From contig JAFJTR010000001.1 in NCBI GenBank assembly GCA_022559985.1, positions 620,001 to 684,000 of the forward strand: a stretch of 64,000 nucleotides of DNA, read 5' to 3'. The DNA is from Parastagonospora avenae f. sp. tritici 18332-5. Lineage: Eukaryota > Ascomycota > Dothideomycetes > Pleosporales > Phaeosphaeriaceae. Positions 46,306 through 57,316 of the stretch are shown here, piece by piece; within the stretch, counting starts at the first letter, position 1, and every line of letters begins with the position of its first letter. A model generated the notes under the pieces. It was given only the letters and a program-made list of their open reading frames with translations, did not search any database and had not been told where the DNA came from. The translations under genes and the position numbers were made by a program.

Positions 46306-48522
46306 ATTGAATGTTTTGACGGTGATGTACCAAATGAGTGATTTGCGTAACGGTGGAGACAAGGACCGACGTCACAAAGAGTGAAGGTGGACCGCACGCG
46401 TTCAGTGGAGAAAGGATAGGAAAAGAGTGAAAGCCTGTAGAGATTGAGGAAAGGATGTGAAGGGGGTTCCCCGGCTGTATATGAAACGGGAGGCAGCCTC
46501 GCCGCTTCGTGACACCTTGGGGTTCACGATGGCACTGGGGCGCGCCTAGCCAACAGCATCGCGGCGCCTGGAGATTTAAAATTGCGACAAGGCTGGACCA
46601 GGAAATTGAGCGTCAATAGGCGGATTGATTCGATGGTCACGCGGTAAATGCTGGTGTTTGATGAACCTATGAGATGCGGTGTCACACTGGTATCACCATT
46701 GCCATCCGTCGTAGAATTTTCCGGTAGCTGACGTGTTTCTTTGATGCTGACAGCAACACGAACAGCGAAGATCGTGAACCGTGGAGGCGCCTTGTGGTCG
46801 CGTGCGGGCCATGCTTTCGTCTCATGTGGCCTCAGACAAGCCTTTTTAGCAGGCCAATCAGCGTCCGCTGTGCCGCAAGAGACAGAGGTTAATTTCCACT
46901 TTTTAAGCATCGCACGGACCCTCGATAGAGCTGTCGCTGGGCAGCGCATCCCTGAGCCGCACTGTGCGAGGCTGCCTCCGCATCTCAGCCTCGTTTTATG
47001 TTTGCTGAAGCTTTGGTCAAACAGGCGGGGGGATTTATGTAACAACCAAGCAGACACAAACTTGATGGATGTGGAAAACCTTGTCGAGACGCCTTGCCGC
47101 ACGCGACAGTGCCAAACATCGATAACGTTGCCCACTGTGACTGACAAGTGACGGTGCGCATCGCAATTACCGTCCGGCTTTCGGCTCTCCGCCCAGCTGA
47201 TGGCTCCTTCTGTTTTCTGCAGTTCATTTACCGCTTGAATGTCCTGAGCACTCGCTTGCACTGCCTATGGAGCCCCTAGGTATAATCATCAATGGTACGC
47301 AAGTCATTATGCTGGTCTCTTGTAATACACATCCGTCGTATGGCGCTCGTAATGCTTCGAGGCTGAAGAGAAGGACTTGAGGAGACATTACCATAGGTAG
47401 GTATAGGTAGATGAGATTCGCTGCCACCCGCCAGTTGTACAATTGTCGTATATGGTTGTCGTGTGGGTCTTGAAAGATGTTGCATCGTTGTTGCAGTTCA
47501 TGGACATGCTAGGATACGCTGGTATCTCTATGAGGAGTCGTACATGTCGCTTCGGATACCTGCCAAGCCTGATACCTTCGCGGGCCCTTCCTATGTCCGG
47601 CAATCCGGTTCTCCGCGGTCATCAAGCTTCGACATTCAAAGACAAGTGCAAAGTGCATGAGAAGAGCAAAGACCCGACGTAATGCTTGCTGTGTGTGGTA
47701 AGGTCCAGGTGAGTGCTGGTTGCTTAGTCGAGGCGGCGAGCCCAAGCAGCTTTCAAGATTTTACAACCAGGCAAGAGTCACAATTCCAAGAGCAGAAATC
47801 AGCATGAGCGCACGTTCAGCAGTGATACTGTACGAGCATACATAAATTATCGTGACCAAACACAGTACCGATACCGGGCAGTAGCAACGATGCTTTTTTA
47901 AGAACCTGCAGATGGGACCCATCTCTTTGATATTGAAATATTGGAAAGTCTGTATACTGGTGACTGAGAGATTGATTATCCTGTTTGTTCGACTTCAACG
48001 CGAGGGGTGGTAGGTACTTGCGCTTGTCGAGCACAATGGGAGGATCTGCTGATCGGCAAACGGGACAGAAATACCCGACGTCCATATTGAGATCAAAAAA
48101 GAGTTTAGTGATCTGATGGAGAGCATGTTCATCACGTTGGCGTGCTTCGAAGGCGAGACTTGAGGAAAGAAATGTAGCAGCGCGTGGCGAGATATCATGA
48201 CAGTGCTGGTGTCCGTGCGCGCGTTCTCAATCGAAAGTTTTCCACAGCATCGCGACCTTGGAACACCACAACACCTTTCCGTCACTCAGTTATTGAAATT
48301 ACATTCTCAACGACGTCCATCATGATTTGGAGTAATGCGCGAGAGCCGTTGTAAATTTTTGCGCGCAAGACCCATCGACGTCGCGCTGTGAAGTTTTGTG
48401 CCTTCGATTCAGCGCGTCATCCAATCGGGGTCCGCGCCAAATGTATCATCCACCCCCGGGCTAACATTTCTCAAGACTTCAACGTCACGTGCCGTTCTTT
48501 TCATACAAGCAGAACTTGTATC
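46306..48522. other. 2.2-kb intergenic region
   Basis: A 245-codon minus frame (46524-47261) lacks an ATG near its start, and a plus frame overlaps it. Neither has a domain. The last 170 bp may contain the true N-terminal coding sequence of the next gene. Confidence 0.45.
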
Positions 48523-51500
48523 ATGTCACATGATAAGTCGTGGCTCCATCAGGTGTGGAAGCGATTTCAGTACAGCTCGATTGGTAAACCATCCGCTCGG
48601 CAGGGAGCCTCCCGCTGGCGTATCAAGGACGCCGTGAGGACACGCTCAGAGCGTCTGGTTGCATGGCTGCAAAACCGCCCATGTCAGCATTATGGCCACA
48701 AAGCTCAGATACCAGAACTGTTCCAGCGAAGAGACCTTACACTGCTTGCTTTGTACAACGCCCGATTACGATTCAAAACTCCACGTCCAAAGCACTCTCA
48801 TGATCTGCTCGATGCCGCAGCAACAGTTGGAGCCCTCGAAGTGCGGATAGGGTATACTTTCCGGAACCGTATGATTGGTATCGAAGCACTCAAAGTCACT
48901 GGGAATGCACATTCGCTCTATTATGACGGGACGGTATACGAGACTGGAATGAACAACCGGCTTGCACTGCTAGGAGATCGTGTGCTTAGCTTGGCCCTGT
49001 GCGAGATTTGGTTTCATACAGACCACTCAAACGGAGGATATGCGCACATGAGTTCGCAGACAGTGTCTCGGGCTGCACTCGCCGTTACTGGTCAGAAGCT
49101 TGGTCTACATCTAAGCATCTTGGCTGCAGGCAGTAAGATCATGACGAGCGACCATATTGCAGAGACGTTTGAAGCAGTTATGGCCGCCGTCTACGTGGAT
49201 TCTGGCTACAGCATGAAGGTCGTCAAAGATGTCATACGCACGCTGAAAATGGACGATCACTTCTATCTGAAGACACCGGAAGAATTGAAATTTTCCGATA
49301 TTGCTAAAGAGCCTGTCAATCAAAAATCCCACACGTCGTCTTGCGAGCAAGGCACAATTGTAACAGGCGAGCAGAACGGACCAGTGGGATGGAAGGAAAC
49401 GGACGCGAAAGATGCCAATCTCCCGCTCACACAACAACAACAAATAAAGCAAGGTCTAACGAGATGGGCGTATCTGGCCCCGAAGAATGTCAACCTCAAT
49501 GCCACACACCGACGAAGCATAAAAGTGTTAGAAAGTTGGATAGCGCAGAGGTACTTGGGCGAGAAGTCAGCAATGGCACTGAGAGCATTGCAGAAGTATG
49601 CTCGGCTAGTGAGTCAGGGAAACAGGCCCGATCCTATGAGTGTCTTTCATGGGATCGAACGAGCGGAAAAATTGGGTCACCTCGCAGAGTCTGAAGTTTC
49701 TTCAAGTGAATCGCATGAGCCTAGACTGGAGGAGGCCAAAGAAAAGAGTGTGAACTTCGGAGCAAGCGAAAAGGATGAGGCCTTTCCCGGCTTTCGACGC
49801 CTGATGCCAGTCAAGGAGTCGGATGATGCCGAAGAACCAAGACACAAACAGCAAACTCTGTGGAGGCACGCTCGTTTACCGGAACAAGGACAGAATCGAA
49901 AGCCTCTAAATACTCTCAGCGAGGTTCAAAATGTAGTGGCACGAAGTCAAGTAGTGGAATCAGGAAAAGGTGAAAGCGAGTCGCCTGAGCAAGGACTTAG
50001 GGAAGCCGAAGAAAAGAGAGTGAACACTGAAGCAGTGGAGAGGAGCTTGCGCGTGTTTTCAGAACCGAAAGTGAGCTCCTTCAAGTCGACAGTCAAACAC
50101 GCCAACGGCAAGGTTGAGGTCGGCGCAGAGACGAACAGAAATGACGTCGATGTGGTACAAGAATCTCAACATACTGTAGCCAAGCAAGAGAAAGCTGAAG
50201 AGGTCTACACCGTTGAATCTACGCCTCACAAGCGTCCTTCGAAGAGATGTTCCTCCCTCAAATCTACTGCTACCGAGCCCAGCGTGGAGGAATTGGAACA
50301 GACCACAGTTGCGTCACACATGGATGCATGGGCATCGCTAGATTCTGAAGCAAACACAAAATCGTTGGTTGAGTTCGCACCGGACAGGCCCTTTCTTGAA
50401 TCTGATATGGATCGTTTCTTTGGTGGTCTCTTGTACAACGACTATGAGGCAGTGGATGCAGCTACACAAAACCGCGTTATGCGCACTGAAAACAAGATCA
50501 ACTCGGGCCCAAGGACAACAAAAGAGCTGCTTTCGGTAGCAAATGGTATTCAAGCCGGATTGGTCAGACGAACGCTTCTTGTATCTAGGCAGACGCACTT
50601 GATTCGACTGCGGATTCGAATGGCGGCCTCATCAAGTACAACGGCACAAGTACTCCCAGTTGCTGAAAAGCACATTTCGGCCCCTGAGAGACGCACAATG
50701 CGCATAGTGTTCCAAGCGGTTGTATCCACAGCAATGAAGGATGGATTGAGATTTGGGTCTCCGGCGTGGCGCACATTCGTAAGGAACTCTTTAGAGCGTG
50801 GAGAGAAAGATCCCAAGGCCGCACAGAAACACTTGTGGATGGCGAACATTCAAAAAGAGATTGAGCTATTCGGCGAAGAAAATCTACCGCATCATAAGCC
50901 ATCAGCTGTGCAGGAAACAGCCTCCGATATTAGCACGGGACTATTCATAGAAGCGAAGGGCCAGCCGGAAAGTCCGACCACCGAGCTACCAGAACGAACG
51001 TCTAAAGGAGGAGATCAAGCAGTCACTGCACAGAGCTCCGAGGTGCCCAAGATATTGAATGAGGCAGAGAAAGCTCTCAGAAGAACGACAGGCATGCTAC
51101 GTCGTTTCCAGGCATTCTTGGGGTCAAAACAACGCTTGCATAACAAATCAGTGCCTCTCAAGCGTGTCAACAATGCAGTCGTTTCGCCGGGTGCGCCCGC
51201 TGCGCCTCCCGCTACGGTCCCTTCGACCCGGAATAGACGTTATCGGTTCGCAACGATGGATGCAATCCGCTTGCCTAGGAACCACTCAGCAAAGACAGAT
51301 GTAGGGATCAAGAGATCGAGAGTGCCGCCACGCTTGAACATCATAGGCAATATGTCCAAAGACAAGACAAACGAAGACGAGAAACGCGAAAGCCTTGCGA
51401 TCAACGATGCGATCAAAAGAAAACACCGCAGGCAGCGACAGTTGTTGCAAAAGTCGCTGCGGAAGAATCAGGAGCCGCTCGCCCCTACGACGAAGTTGCT

Positions 51501-51531
51501 TACGTACAGCCACCAGGTCATGAGAGTGTAG
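48523..51531 (+). CDS. Long protein with degenerate RNase III-fold domain, probably mitochondrial (about 1000 aa)
   Basis: The frame is open from 48355; the first in-frame ATG after that is 48523. Just upstream in frame is RSFHTSR, typical of a fungal mitochondrial presequence, so the true start may lie further 5' in an unseen exon. Residues about 95-240 form an RNase III-like fold (MNNRLALLGDRVLSLAL, and IAETFEAVMAAVYVDSGY). Compared with the family signature NERLEFLGD...ADTVEA, the first two acidic residues are N and A, the LGD Asp remains, the second-motif Asp is Glu and its final Glu remains. Cleavage activity is therefore doubtful. The remaining about 700 residues are charged, disordered and Lys/Glu/Ser-rich, with a short helical block near the C-terminus. 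Mitochondrial ribosomal proteins mL44 and mL57 carry similar inactive folds. Confidence 0.7.
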   Translation: MSHDKSWLHQVWKRFQYSSIGKPSARQGASRWRIKDAVRTRSERLVAWLQNRPCQHYGHKAQIPELFQRRDLTLLALYNARLRFKTPRPKHSHDLLDAAATVGALEVRIGYTFRNRMIGIEALKVTGNAHSLYYDGTVYETGMNNRLALLGDRVLSLALCEIWFHTDHSNGGYAHMSSQTVSRAALAVTGQKLGLHLSILAAGSKIMTSDHIAETFEAVMAAVYVDSGYSMKVVKDVIRTLKMDDHFYLKTPEELKFSDIAKEPVNQKSHTSSCEQGTIVTGEQNGPVGWKETDAKDANLPLTQQQQIKQGLTRWAYLAPKNVNLNATHRRSIKVLESWIAQRYLGEKSAMALRALQKYARLVSQGNRPDPMSVFHGIERAEKLGHLAESEVSSSESHEPRLEEAKEKSVNFGASEKDEAFPGFRRLMPVKESDDAEEPRHKQQTLWRHARLPEQGQNRKPLNTLSEVQNVVARSQVVESGKGESESPEQGLREAEEKRVNTEAVERSLRVFSEPKVSSFKSTVKHANGKVEVGAETNRNDVDVVQESQHTVAKQEKAEEVYTVESTPHKRPSKRCSSLKSTATEPSVEELEQTTVASHMDAWASLDSEANTKSLVEFAPDRPFLESDMDRFFGGLLYNDYEAVDAATQNRVMRTENKINSGPRTTKELLSVANGIQAGLVRRTLLVSRQTHLIRLRIRMAASSSTTAQVLPVAEKHISAPERRTMRIVFQAVVSTAMKDGLRFGSPAWRTFVRNSLERGEKDPKAAQKHLWMANIQKEIELFGEENLPHHKPSAVQETASDISTGLFIEAKGQPESPTTELPERTSKGGDQAVTAQSSEVPKILNEAEKALRRTTGMLRRFQAFLGSKQRLHNKSVPLKRVNNAVVSPGAPAAPPATVPSTRNRRYRFATMDAIRLPRNHSAKTDVGIKRSRVPPRLNIIGNMSKDKTNEDEKRESLAINDAIKRKHRRQRQLLQKSLRKNQEPLAPTTKLLTYSHQVMRV

Positions 51532-51767
51532 GTCAATGCTGTTAGCATACCAGTTGTCGGGAGAGACACAGCATGGGGTGTATGTTAGTGTGGACCACAA
51601 GCATTTTCGGCGCTGCATGTGTGTACAGTAAGATGTAGACCAGCCATGAAAATTGTGGAGTCTGACATACACTCACTCCAGCGGCGTTTACGGGAAGGAT
51701 CTTTTTCTTTTATAAAAACTTGGCACAGCATACGTGTACACTACAAATACAATTCCACTTTCTTTCT

Positions 51768-53525
51768 TTACAACTGCTCTAACAACCCCCAAATCTCGCT
51801 CTCCAGCTCATCTAGCCCAACGTCTTTCTTGACATCTAACCGCCTACACTGCACTTCCACGAACCCCTTCTCCTTCCAGCCCCGCCCCATCACAACAACA
51901 ACCGGATACCCAATCAAATCTGCATCCCGCAACTTCCACCCCAAACTCTTCCCCTCCCGATCATCCAGCACTGCATCCACCCCGCCCAACGCATCATACA
52001 CCCTCTCCGCACCTTCTCCAATCTGCGGCGCAACCAATATAGCAGCCTCATACGGCGCCATGACTCTTGGCCAATTCAGCCCCTTGGAATCCGCCAGCAG
52101 CGACGCAACAGCGCCAATCAGCCTTGACACGCCGATCCCATGACACCCCATCTGTACCGCTTCGCGCGTTTTGCCGTCGGGCATAGAGACGACGGCGCCC
52201 AGGGGGTCGGAGTAGCGCGTGCCGAGGTGAAATGTATGCGCCACCTCGATAGCTTTTGCAACGTTGAGTTTGCCCGTCTCGCATTTCGGACACGCGTGGC
52301 CCGGGAGAGTGGGCGTGAGGTCCGGGGCATGAATCGCGGCGTCGTCGTCGTCGATGTCGAGTTGTGCGTCGACGATGGAGATGGACTGGGATGTGGAGGC
52401 GAGGAGAGAGGCGAGGGAGCTGGCTTCGATGCCGGTGTCGAGATCAATACCAGCGGGGAGGGCGCGCTTGACGGCGTGGAGGTTGACGGAGTGGGCTATG
52501 GAGTCCCAGGTTGGGTCGGGGGAGGCGGGGGTGGAGGAGTGGTCGGGGACGTAGATGTTGATTGCGGTGGTGCGGTCGGTACTTATGCCGGTGAAGACGA
52601 GGGGATATGCTTCGTCGATGGTGGAGTCGTCTTCGGGGACGCGCTTTGTGACGAGTTCTTCGTTGGCCATGTACGTGCAGGTGTTGCAGGACCAGACGTT
52701 GTCTTCGCCTTTGGGTGAGACGAAGTGGTATTCGTGAGATAGCTTGCCGCCCATGTTGCCTGAGTCGGCATCAGCGACAAGGTAGGGTAGGTTTAGGGCG
52801 TTAAAAATGGCGGCGTATGCTGAGCGGACTGCTTCGTATGTTTCCAGCGCGGCGGAAGGATTGGAATCGAATGTGTAGAGGTCCTTCATCATGAACTCTT
52901 TGGCTCTTAATAATCCTCCTCTTGGCCGCCGTTCGTCGCGGTATTTGCGTCCAATCTGGTAGAGTCTGAGGGGAAGATCTTTATAGGATTGAACCATGCT
53001 GGCTACAAGAGACGTGATTTCTTCTTCGTGAGTGGGTGATAGCAGGAAGCCAGAATTTCTTCGATCCTCGATGCGGAGAAGTTCTGAATTTGAGCTGTAG
53101 CGACCTGACTGTCGCCATAATGCTTCTGTGGTGATTGAAGAGAGTGATGTCTTAGATGCACCAATAGATTGCATGTGTTTATCTATAAGGGCTTCGAGCT
53201 TGTTCTGTACTCGTAGACCGAGAGGAAGGAGGTGGAAGACTCCGGAGTGGGCCTTGTTATTTGATAAGCGATGTGCAAGTGAAGGGTCATGAGACGAAAT
53301 ACCTGGCGGAGGAAGCCACTCCTTACAAGAAGAGCTTGAGACTCATCTTAACTATCATTAGTGGTTATGTTGTGGGGGATTTCGACTATCTTTACCATGG
53401 TCTTTATCTTGAGGCGTTATACCGCCCGTTGGAGCCCAAAATTTTGATAGTCTATTCCTGGAGTCTGTCTTATACAATTCAGCTTGTGTCATATAATGAG
53501 AAAAGAATTCGGGACTTAAAAACAT
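51768..53525 (-). CDS. AIM10: Mitochondrial prolyl-tRNA synthetase (class II)
   Basis: Three exons, 53525-53396, 53346-53303 and 53252-51768 (552 aa), with 49- and 50-nt GT-AG introns in phase. N-terminal pieces RLSKFWAPTGG and ALLVRSGFLRQ|AHSGVFHLLPLG are split by introns. Motif 2 (KYRDERRPRGGLLRAKEF), an insert with CNTC and CPKC cysteine pairs, motif 3 (MGCHGIGVSRLIGA) and an anticodon-binding domain follow. It charges mitochondrial tRNA-Pro and is bacterial in type. The start is the first ATG (53525); a second in-frame ATG lies 12 codons later. It is divergent from uL10m, and its 3' end faces the RNase III-like gene. Confidence 0.93.
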
Positions 53526-53919
53526 ACAGCTAGAAATCTGACATTACTGAATGACTTGATTGGTCCTCTTAAGCCCAGGTTCCTCGGTGGAAGTGCAAGT
53601 CTCGATATATGCGTCGTCATTGACGCTCAGAATGGCAGCTCCACTGACAGAGAGAGCGAAAGGTAAAGTTTTTAAGAACGACGAAATGAATTGGGAATAT
53701 AAATTTGAGACTTCGTGAATTGTAGCAGTTGGTGTTTGCAACTACTGAGAGCTACCGTCTTGATGATGTCGAGCACGGACCACCCATCAACTTCGCGATC
53801 TACGAAAGATTTCTGGACGACTGCGACGTCTGCCAATTGCCCAGCAATCACAAACCAGGTACGTCTTTTGACCACGGTATGTCCACTGCCTTCACGCAAT
53901 TACTAACTGGACGTGTAGC
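53526..53919. promoter_or_regulatory. Shared upstream region, mitochondrial ProRS and uL10m genes
   Basis: 394 bp between divergent start codons. It contains a probable 5'-UTR intron of the uL10m gene (53859-53918, gtacgt...TACTAAC...gtgtag). An upstream ATG pair at about 53763-53768 opens a frame that would run into the uL10m coding sequence out of register. Confidence 0.6.
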
Positions 53920-54966
53920 ATGCCTCCACGGATACGATTACGGCCGCGCGCCCTCTGCATACGCTGCCTAAACTCCACCACCCGGTTCTCGATACCAGCT
54001 GCAAGCTATGCTTCGGTAGCAACCGCCTCAGCTACCACGCCCGCGCCGCCAATTCACCAGACCGCGCGCTCAGTACCACCAGTCCTGAGATATCCACCTA
54101 CACAACCACCCTCCCACAAGCCGCCGGAGGTCCGCAAGACACAACTACACCGGCAATACCAGTCTCTGCTAAGATCCTCGCCACTGATCCTAATCTTCCA
54201 ACACAACAATGTCAAAGCCGTCGAGCTCATGAGCATACGGCGTGAGCTTCAAGTGGCCATGCGCAAGGTCGACGCCGAAAGACTCAAGAATGGGCAAGAT
54301 ACATTATCTGAGGAAGTCAAGCTGCAAATCATTCAAACCAACATCTTCGCCAGCGCCCTCCGCGTCGTCGAATTTTTCAATCCGGGGGAAGAAACACTAG
54401 ATCACGCGCAGCACCCCATAGATCCAAACACGCCGACCAGCGCGCAAATACCTCACACGTCGAATAACGCGGAGGATGAGCGCTTCACACACGGCCTCTC
54501 GCGCCGCGCCCACGAAATCGCAAACAACCGCAAACTCAAGCTCGAGCTCGAACCCCTGCTCTCCGGCCCCCTCGCCGTCGTCGCCTTCCCCTCCGTTGCG
54601 CCGCAGTACCTCAAAGCCGTGCTGTCCATTCTCTCCCCCTCAAAGGGCGATTTCCCCGCACCCACACGAAGGGCGAATCCGGATTACTACGAGCCGTCGG
54701 TGCAGCAGGGATTGCAGAAACTCATGTTGCTTGGCGCGCGGGTGGAGGGCAAGGTGTTCGATGTCGAGGGGACGAAGTGGGTTGGTGGGATTGACGGGGG
54801 TATTGATGGACTGCGGGCTCAGCTCGTACACATGCTGCAGGGCGTTGGCGGCAGTCTCACGAGTGCGCTTGAAGGGGCGAGTAAGAGTCTGTACTTCACT
54901 GTCGAGGGGCGGAGAATGGACATGGAAGAAAAGGCGAAGCCAGCGGAGGAAAAGAAGGAGGTGTAG
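53920..54966 (+). CDS. MRPL11: Mitochondrial 54S ribosomal protein uL10m (MRPL11)
   Basis: A single coding exon of 348 aa whose ATG sits one base after a likely UTR intron acceptor. An Arg/Ser/Ala-rich presequence (about 1-45) precedes the conserved uL10 core from about 72. This reads VRKTQLHRQYQSLLRSSPLILIFQHNNVKAVELMSIRRELQ, then LLSGPLAVVAFP, then a helical C-terminal half. uL10m forms the base of the L7/L12 stalk of the mitochondrial large subunit. A divergent fungal insertion of about 30 residues separates the two halves. Confidence 0.9.
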   Translation: MPPRIRLRPRALCIRCLNSTTRFSIPAASYASVATASATTPAPPIHQTARSVPPVLRYPPTQPPSHKPPEVRKTQLHRQYQSLLRSSPLILIFQHNNVKAVELMSIRRELQVAMRKVDAERLKNGQDTLSEEVKLQIIQTNIFASALRVVEFFNPGEETLDHAQHPIDPNTPTSAQIPHTSNNAEDERFTHGLSRRAHEIANNRKLKLELEPLLSGPLAVVAFPSVAPQYLKAVLSILSPSKGDFPAPTRRANPDYYEPSVQQGLQKLMLLGARVEGKVFDVEGTKWVGGIDGGIDGLRAQLVHMLQGVGGSLTSALEGASKSLYFTVEGRRMDMEEKAKPAEEKKEV

Positions 54967-55537
54967 CTCGGATATTGCAATGTGTAGATCATGTGTATGT
55001 AGGCCCATGCACGCGTCAATGTGATACCATCTCGATGCTACCATGTGCGCTCGGAGTGCCAAGTGCTACATGGACTTGCAATCGGCACTGTATTTCTTTT
55101 CCCTGGCGGGGAGATGGGTTCGGACTGTGGCGCATGTGGAGTCTCGATGAATTCACATTCCAGCACACATCACAAACGAAGAACCGAAACACAGATATCT
55201 AAAAAGACCGTTGTCGTTCATTTCTCTATCATTCATAAGTTCGTTACCATCATCGCTTTGCCAGCCAAAAGACCTGCTCGCTGCCCCTGCATTACCAGAT
55301 ATGCCACCTCCTTCCTCCAAAAGACAAATGCCATCGTCATGAAAAAGAGAGAGAAAAGAAATAACACTCGCATTTCTAAAGCACCGGGAAAAAAATGAAG
55401 GTATAGAACCGTACATTTGACCTCCGCTTCGCTTTCCAAAAAAGTGTATCCACACTTGCATGTAGCAACGTCCCCCCAATCCCTCCACTCTCCAGAAAAG
55501 AAAAGCAATATTTTTTGCGAAAGAGTTTTGTCGCAGG
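54967..55537. other. Convergent 3' region
   Basis: Lies between the uL10m and DUF3824-like gene ends. No gene seen. Confidence 0.5.
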
Positions 55538-57316
55538 CTAATACCGCGGCGCGCCCATCGGAGGCGGCGGCATAGCACCATAAGGATTCGCGTCTGCGTA
55601 GGAGGTAGGGTAAGGTTGGTTGGCAGCTACAGGGTACGCGTACGGGTTAGCATAACCGTTCTGACCATTCATGCCGCCGAGGGCATTCAATCTGGCTTCC
55701 TTTTCACGACGTTCACGGGCCTTTCTGCGCTTGCGGCGACGAGCCTCGAGTTCCTTGACGCTGTGGCGCTGCTCGTTCATTTCTTTCCATTCACTGTATG
55801 CGCTCTTGATGCCAAGGGCTGCGATGCCCACTGCCGCGGCGTCTTGCAGCATGTTTTTGGATTTGCGCTTGCGGGCTTCCTCGGGCGACATTTCGCCCTC
55901 GCCGACGAGTTTGCGGCGCTTTTCAGAGGCGACCATGGACGAGTAGACGCCGTGGGCGGCGTGGATCGTCGCCACCGTTGCAAGACCGGCAGTAAGGAGT
56001 TCCTTACCTCTAAGTTTCTTGCGCCTTTCCTCCATGTCGGTCGAAGACTCGGAATCCGAACTAGAATCCCGCTTCCGATCACGACTCTCTCCTCCACGGT
56101 TCGGTGCTGCTAAGGCACCGGCGGCCGCACCGCCTGGGGCCGCTAGTCTGCGATCTGGGTTAGACCTGTTGTCAGGAACTTCGGAGTAGTCGTCCATACC
56201 ACGGCCTCGGCTGTAGGAGCGGCGGTTTCCACGTCGAGAGGGCACATAGCTATCCCGACTGGAGGAGCGAGAGCGAGAGCGTTCCTTCCTGGAGCGAGAC
56301 TTGGAGCGCACGCGGTCGTAGAGAGCCTTTCCTGCTGCGATGACTGCACCGGTTCCGGCGACCTTGGCGAGACCATTTCCATCACGGTCGCCAGATTGCG
56401 AGCGCGAGCGGCCTCGAGAGCGGGATCGACCGAAGATGGACCTGGAGCGGGAGCGCGCGCGAGATGGAGACCGAGAATCGTCACGGCCACGGGGCCCACG
56501 AGACTGGGAGCGAGATCCATTGGCAAGACGACTGGCGGCGATACCACCCAGCGCCGACTCGATGACATGGCGCTTCTCGTGCTTCTCGGGGTTCCTGTCG
56601 ATCAGACCGTCGATACCAGCAGCGCCGAGGGCAGCAGTTGCGATGCGCTGGCCCTTCTCGCCAGTCCATGGACCGGCGACCTTGCGGCTACGGAAGGCTT
56701 CGACAGCACCAGCGACGAGAGCAGCTTTGGCGGCCTGCTCCCACTTCTCGCCCTTGCGGCCTCCACGGCTGCGGCTGCGCGACCGCGAGGTGTACTCGGT
56801 TCGGCGATCGTCATAGCCAGCTCTGTCACTATCATAGCCGCGGTCGTAGTCACGGTCGCGGCGAGAACGTGAGCGCGAGCGGTTGCGGCCGCCAGTGACT
56901 GCGCCGATGACGCCGCCCAGACCGGCTGCCTCGCCAAAGTCCTTGACTTGGTCGACGATGGACTTACGGCGGGACGGCTTGGGGCGCGCAGTGTAGTCGG
57001 AGCGGTCGTCGTCGTAGTAGTCGCGACGGCGGTCATGGCGGTCGTAGCGGTCGTAGTCGGAGCGGTTCACGGAGCGGGTGCGGCGGGGCGCGTACTCCTC
57101 GCGGTACTTGGTCTGCCTGTACTCGGAGCCTGGCGGTGGGAAGTCGCGGGGGATGTCTTCGATGCTGTCCTCACGTGCGGGGCGGTAGACGAGGTCCCTC
57201 ACGGGAGCTGGAGCAGCTCCACGGCCGCCGCGCTCAATGTACGTCGTCTCGGTCACGTACTCGGGCTCGCGAGTGCGGTGCGACCGGCGCGGCATATCAT
57301 AGCTGTACTCTGACAT
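55538..57316 (-). CDS. Arg/Ser-rich DUF3824-like fungal protein (592 aa)
   Basis: A single exon. The N-terminus is charged, with Tyr/Arg/Asp repeats (YDRYDRHDRRRDYYDDD). It has several Ser-Arg dipeptide blocks (about 140-345). Between these lie small Ala/Gly-rich hydrophobic helices (AAKAALVAGAVEAFRSRK, IATAALGAAGIDGLID, VAGTGAVIAAGKALYDR, AAAVGIAALGIKSAY) in the repeating style of DUF3824 proteins. It ends in a Tyr/Pro/Asn-rich tail. No enzyme motif is present. The SR content could suggest RNA or nuclear-speckle association. DUF3824 proteins are otherwise uncharacterised or linked to organelle/septal tethering. Function unknown. Confidence 0.82.
   Translation of the reverse strand: MSEYSYDMPRRSHRTREPEYVTETTYIERGGRGAAPAPVRDLVYRPAREDSIEDIPRDFPPPGSEYRQTKYREEYAPRRTRSVNRSDYDRYDRHDRRRDYYDDDRSDYTARPKPSRRKSIVDQVKDFGEAAGLGGVIGAVTGGRNRSRSRSRRDRDYDRGYDSDRAGYDDRRTEYTSRSRSRSRGGRKGEKWEQAAKAALVAGAVEAFRSRKVAGPWTGEKGQRIATAALGAAGIDGLIDRNPEKHEKRHVIESALGGIAASRLANGSRSQSRGPRGRDDSRSPSRARSRSRSIFGRSRSRGRSRSQSGDRDGNGLAKVAGTGAVIAAGKALYDRVRSKSRSRKERSRSRSSSRDSYVPSRRGNRRSYSRGRGMDDYSEVPDNRSNPDRRLAAPGGAAAGALAAPNRGGESRDRKRDSSSDSESSTDMEERRKKLRGKELLTAGLATVATIHAAHGVYSSMVASEKRRKLVGEGEMSPEEARKRKSKNMLQDAAAVGIAALGIKSAYSEWKEMNEQRHSVKELEARRRKRRKARERREKEARLNALGGMNGQNGYANPYAYPVAANQPYPTSYADANPYGAMPPPPMGAPRY

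Noticed and set aside
46524..47261. 245-codon open frame on minus
   Set aside because: No ATG near its start, an opposite-strand frame of 136 codons overlaps it, composition is mixed, and no domain or splice context is present.
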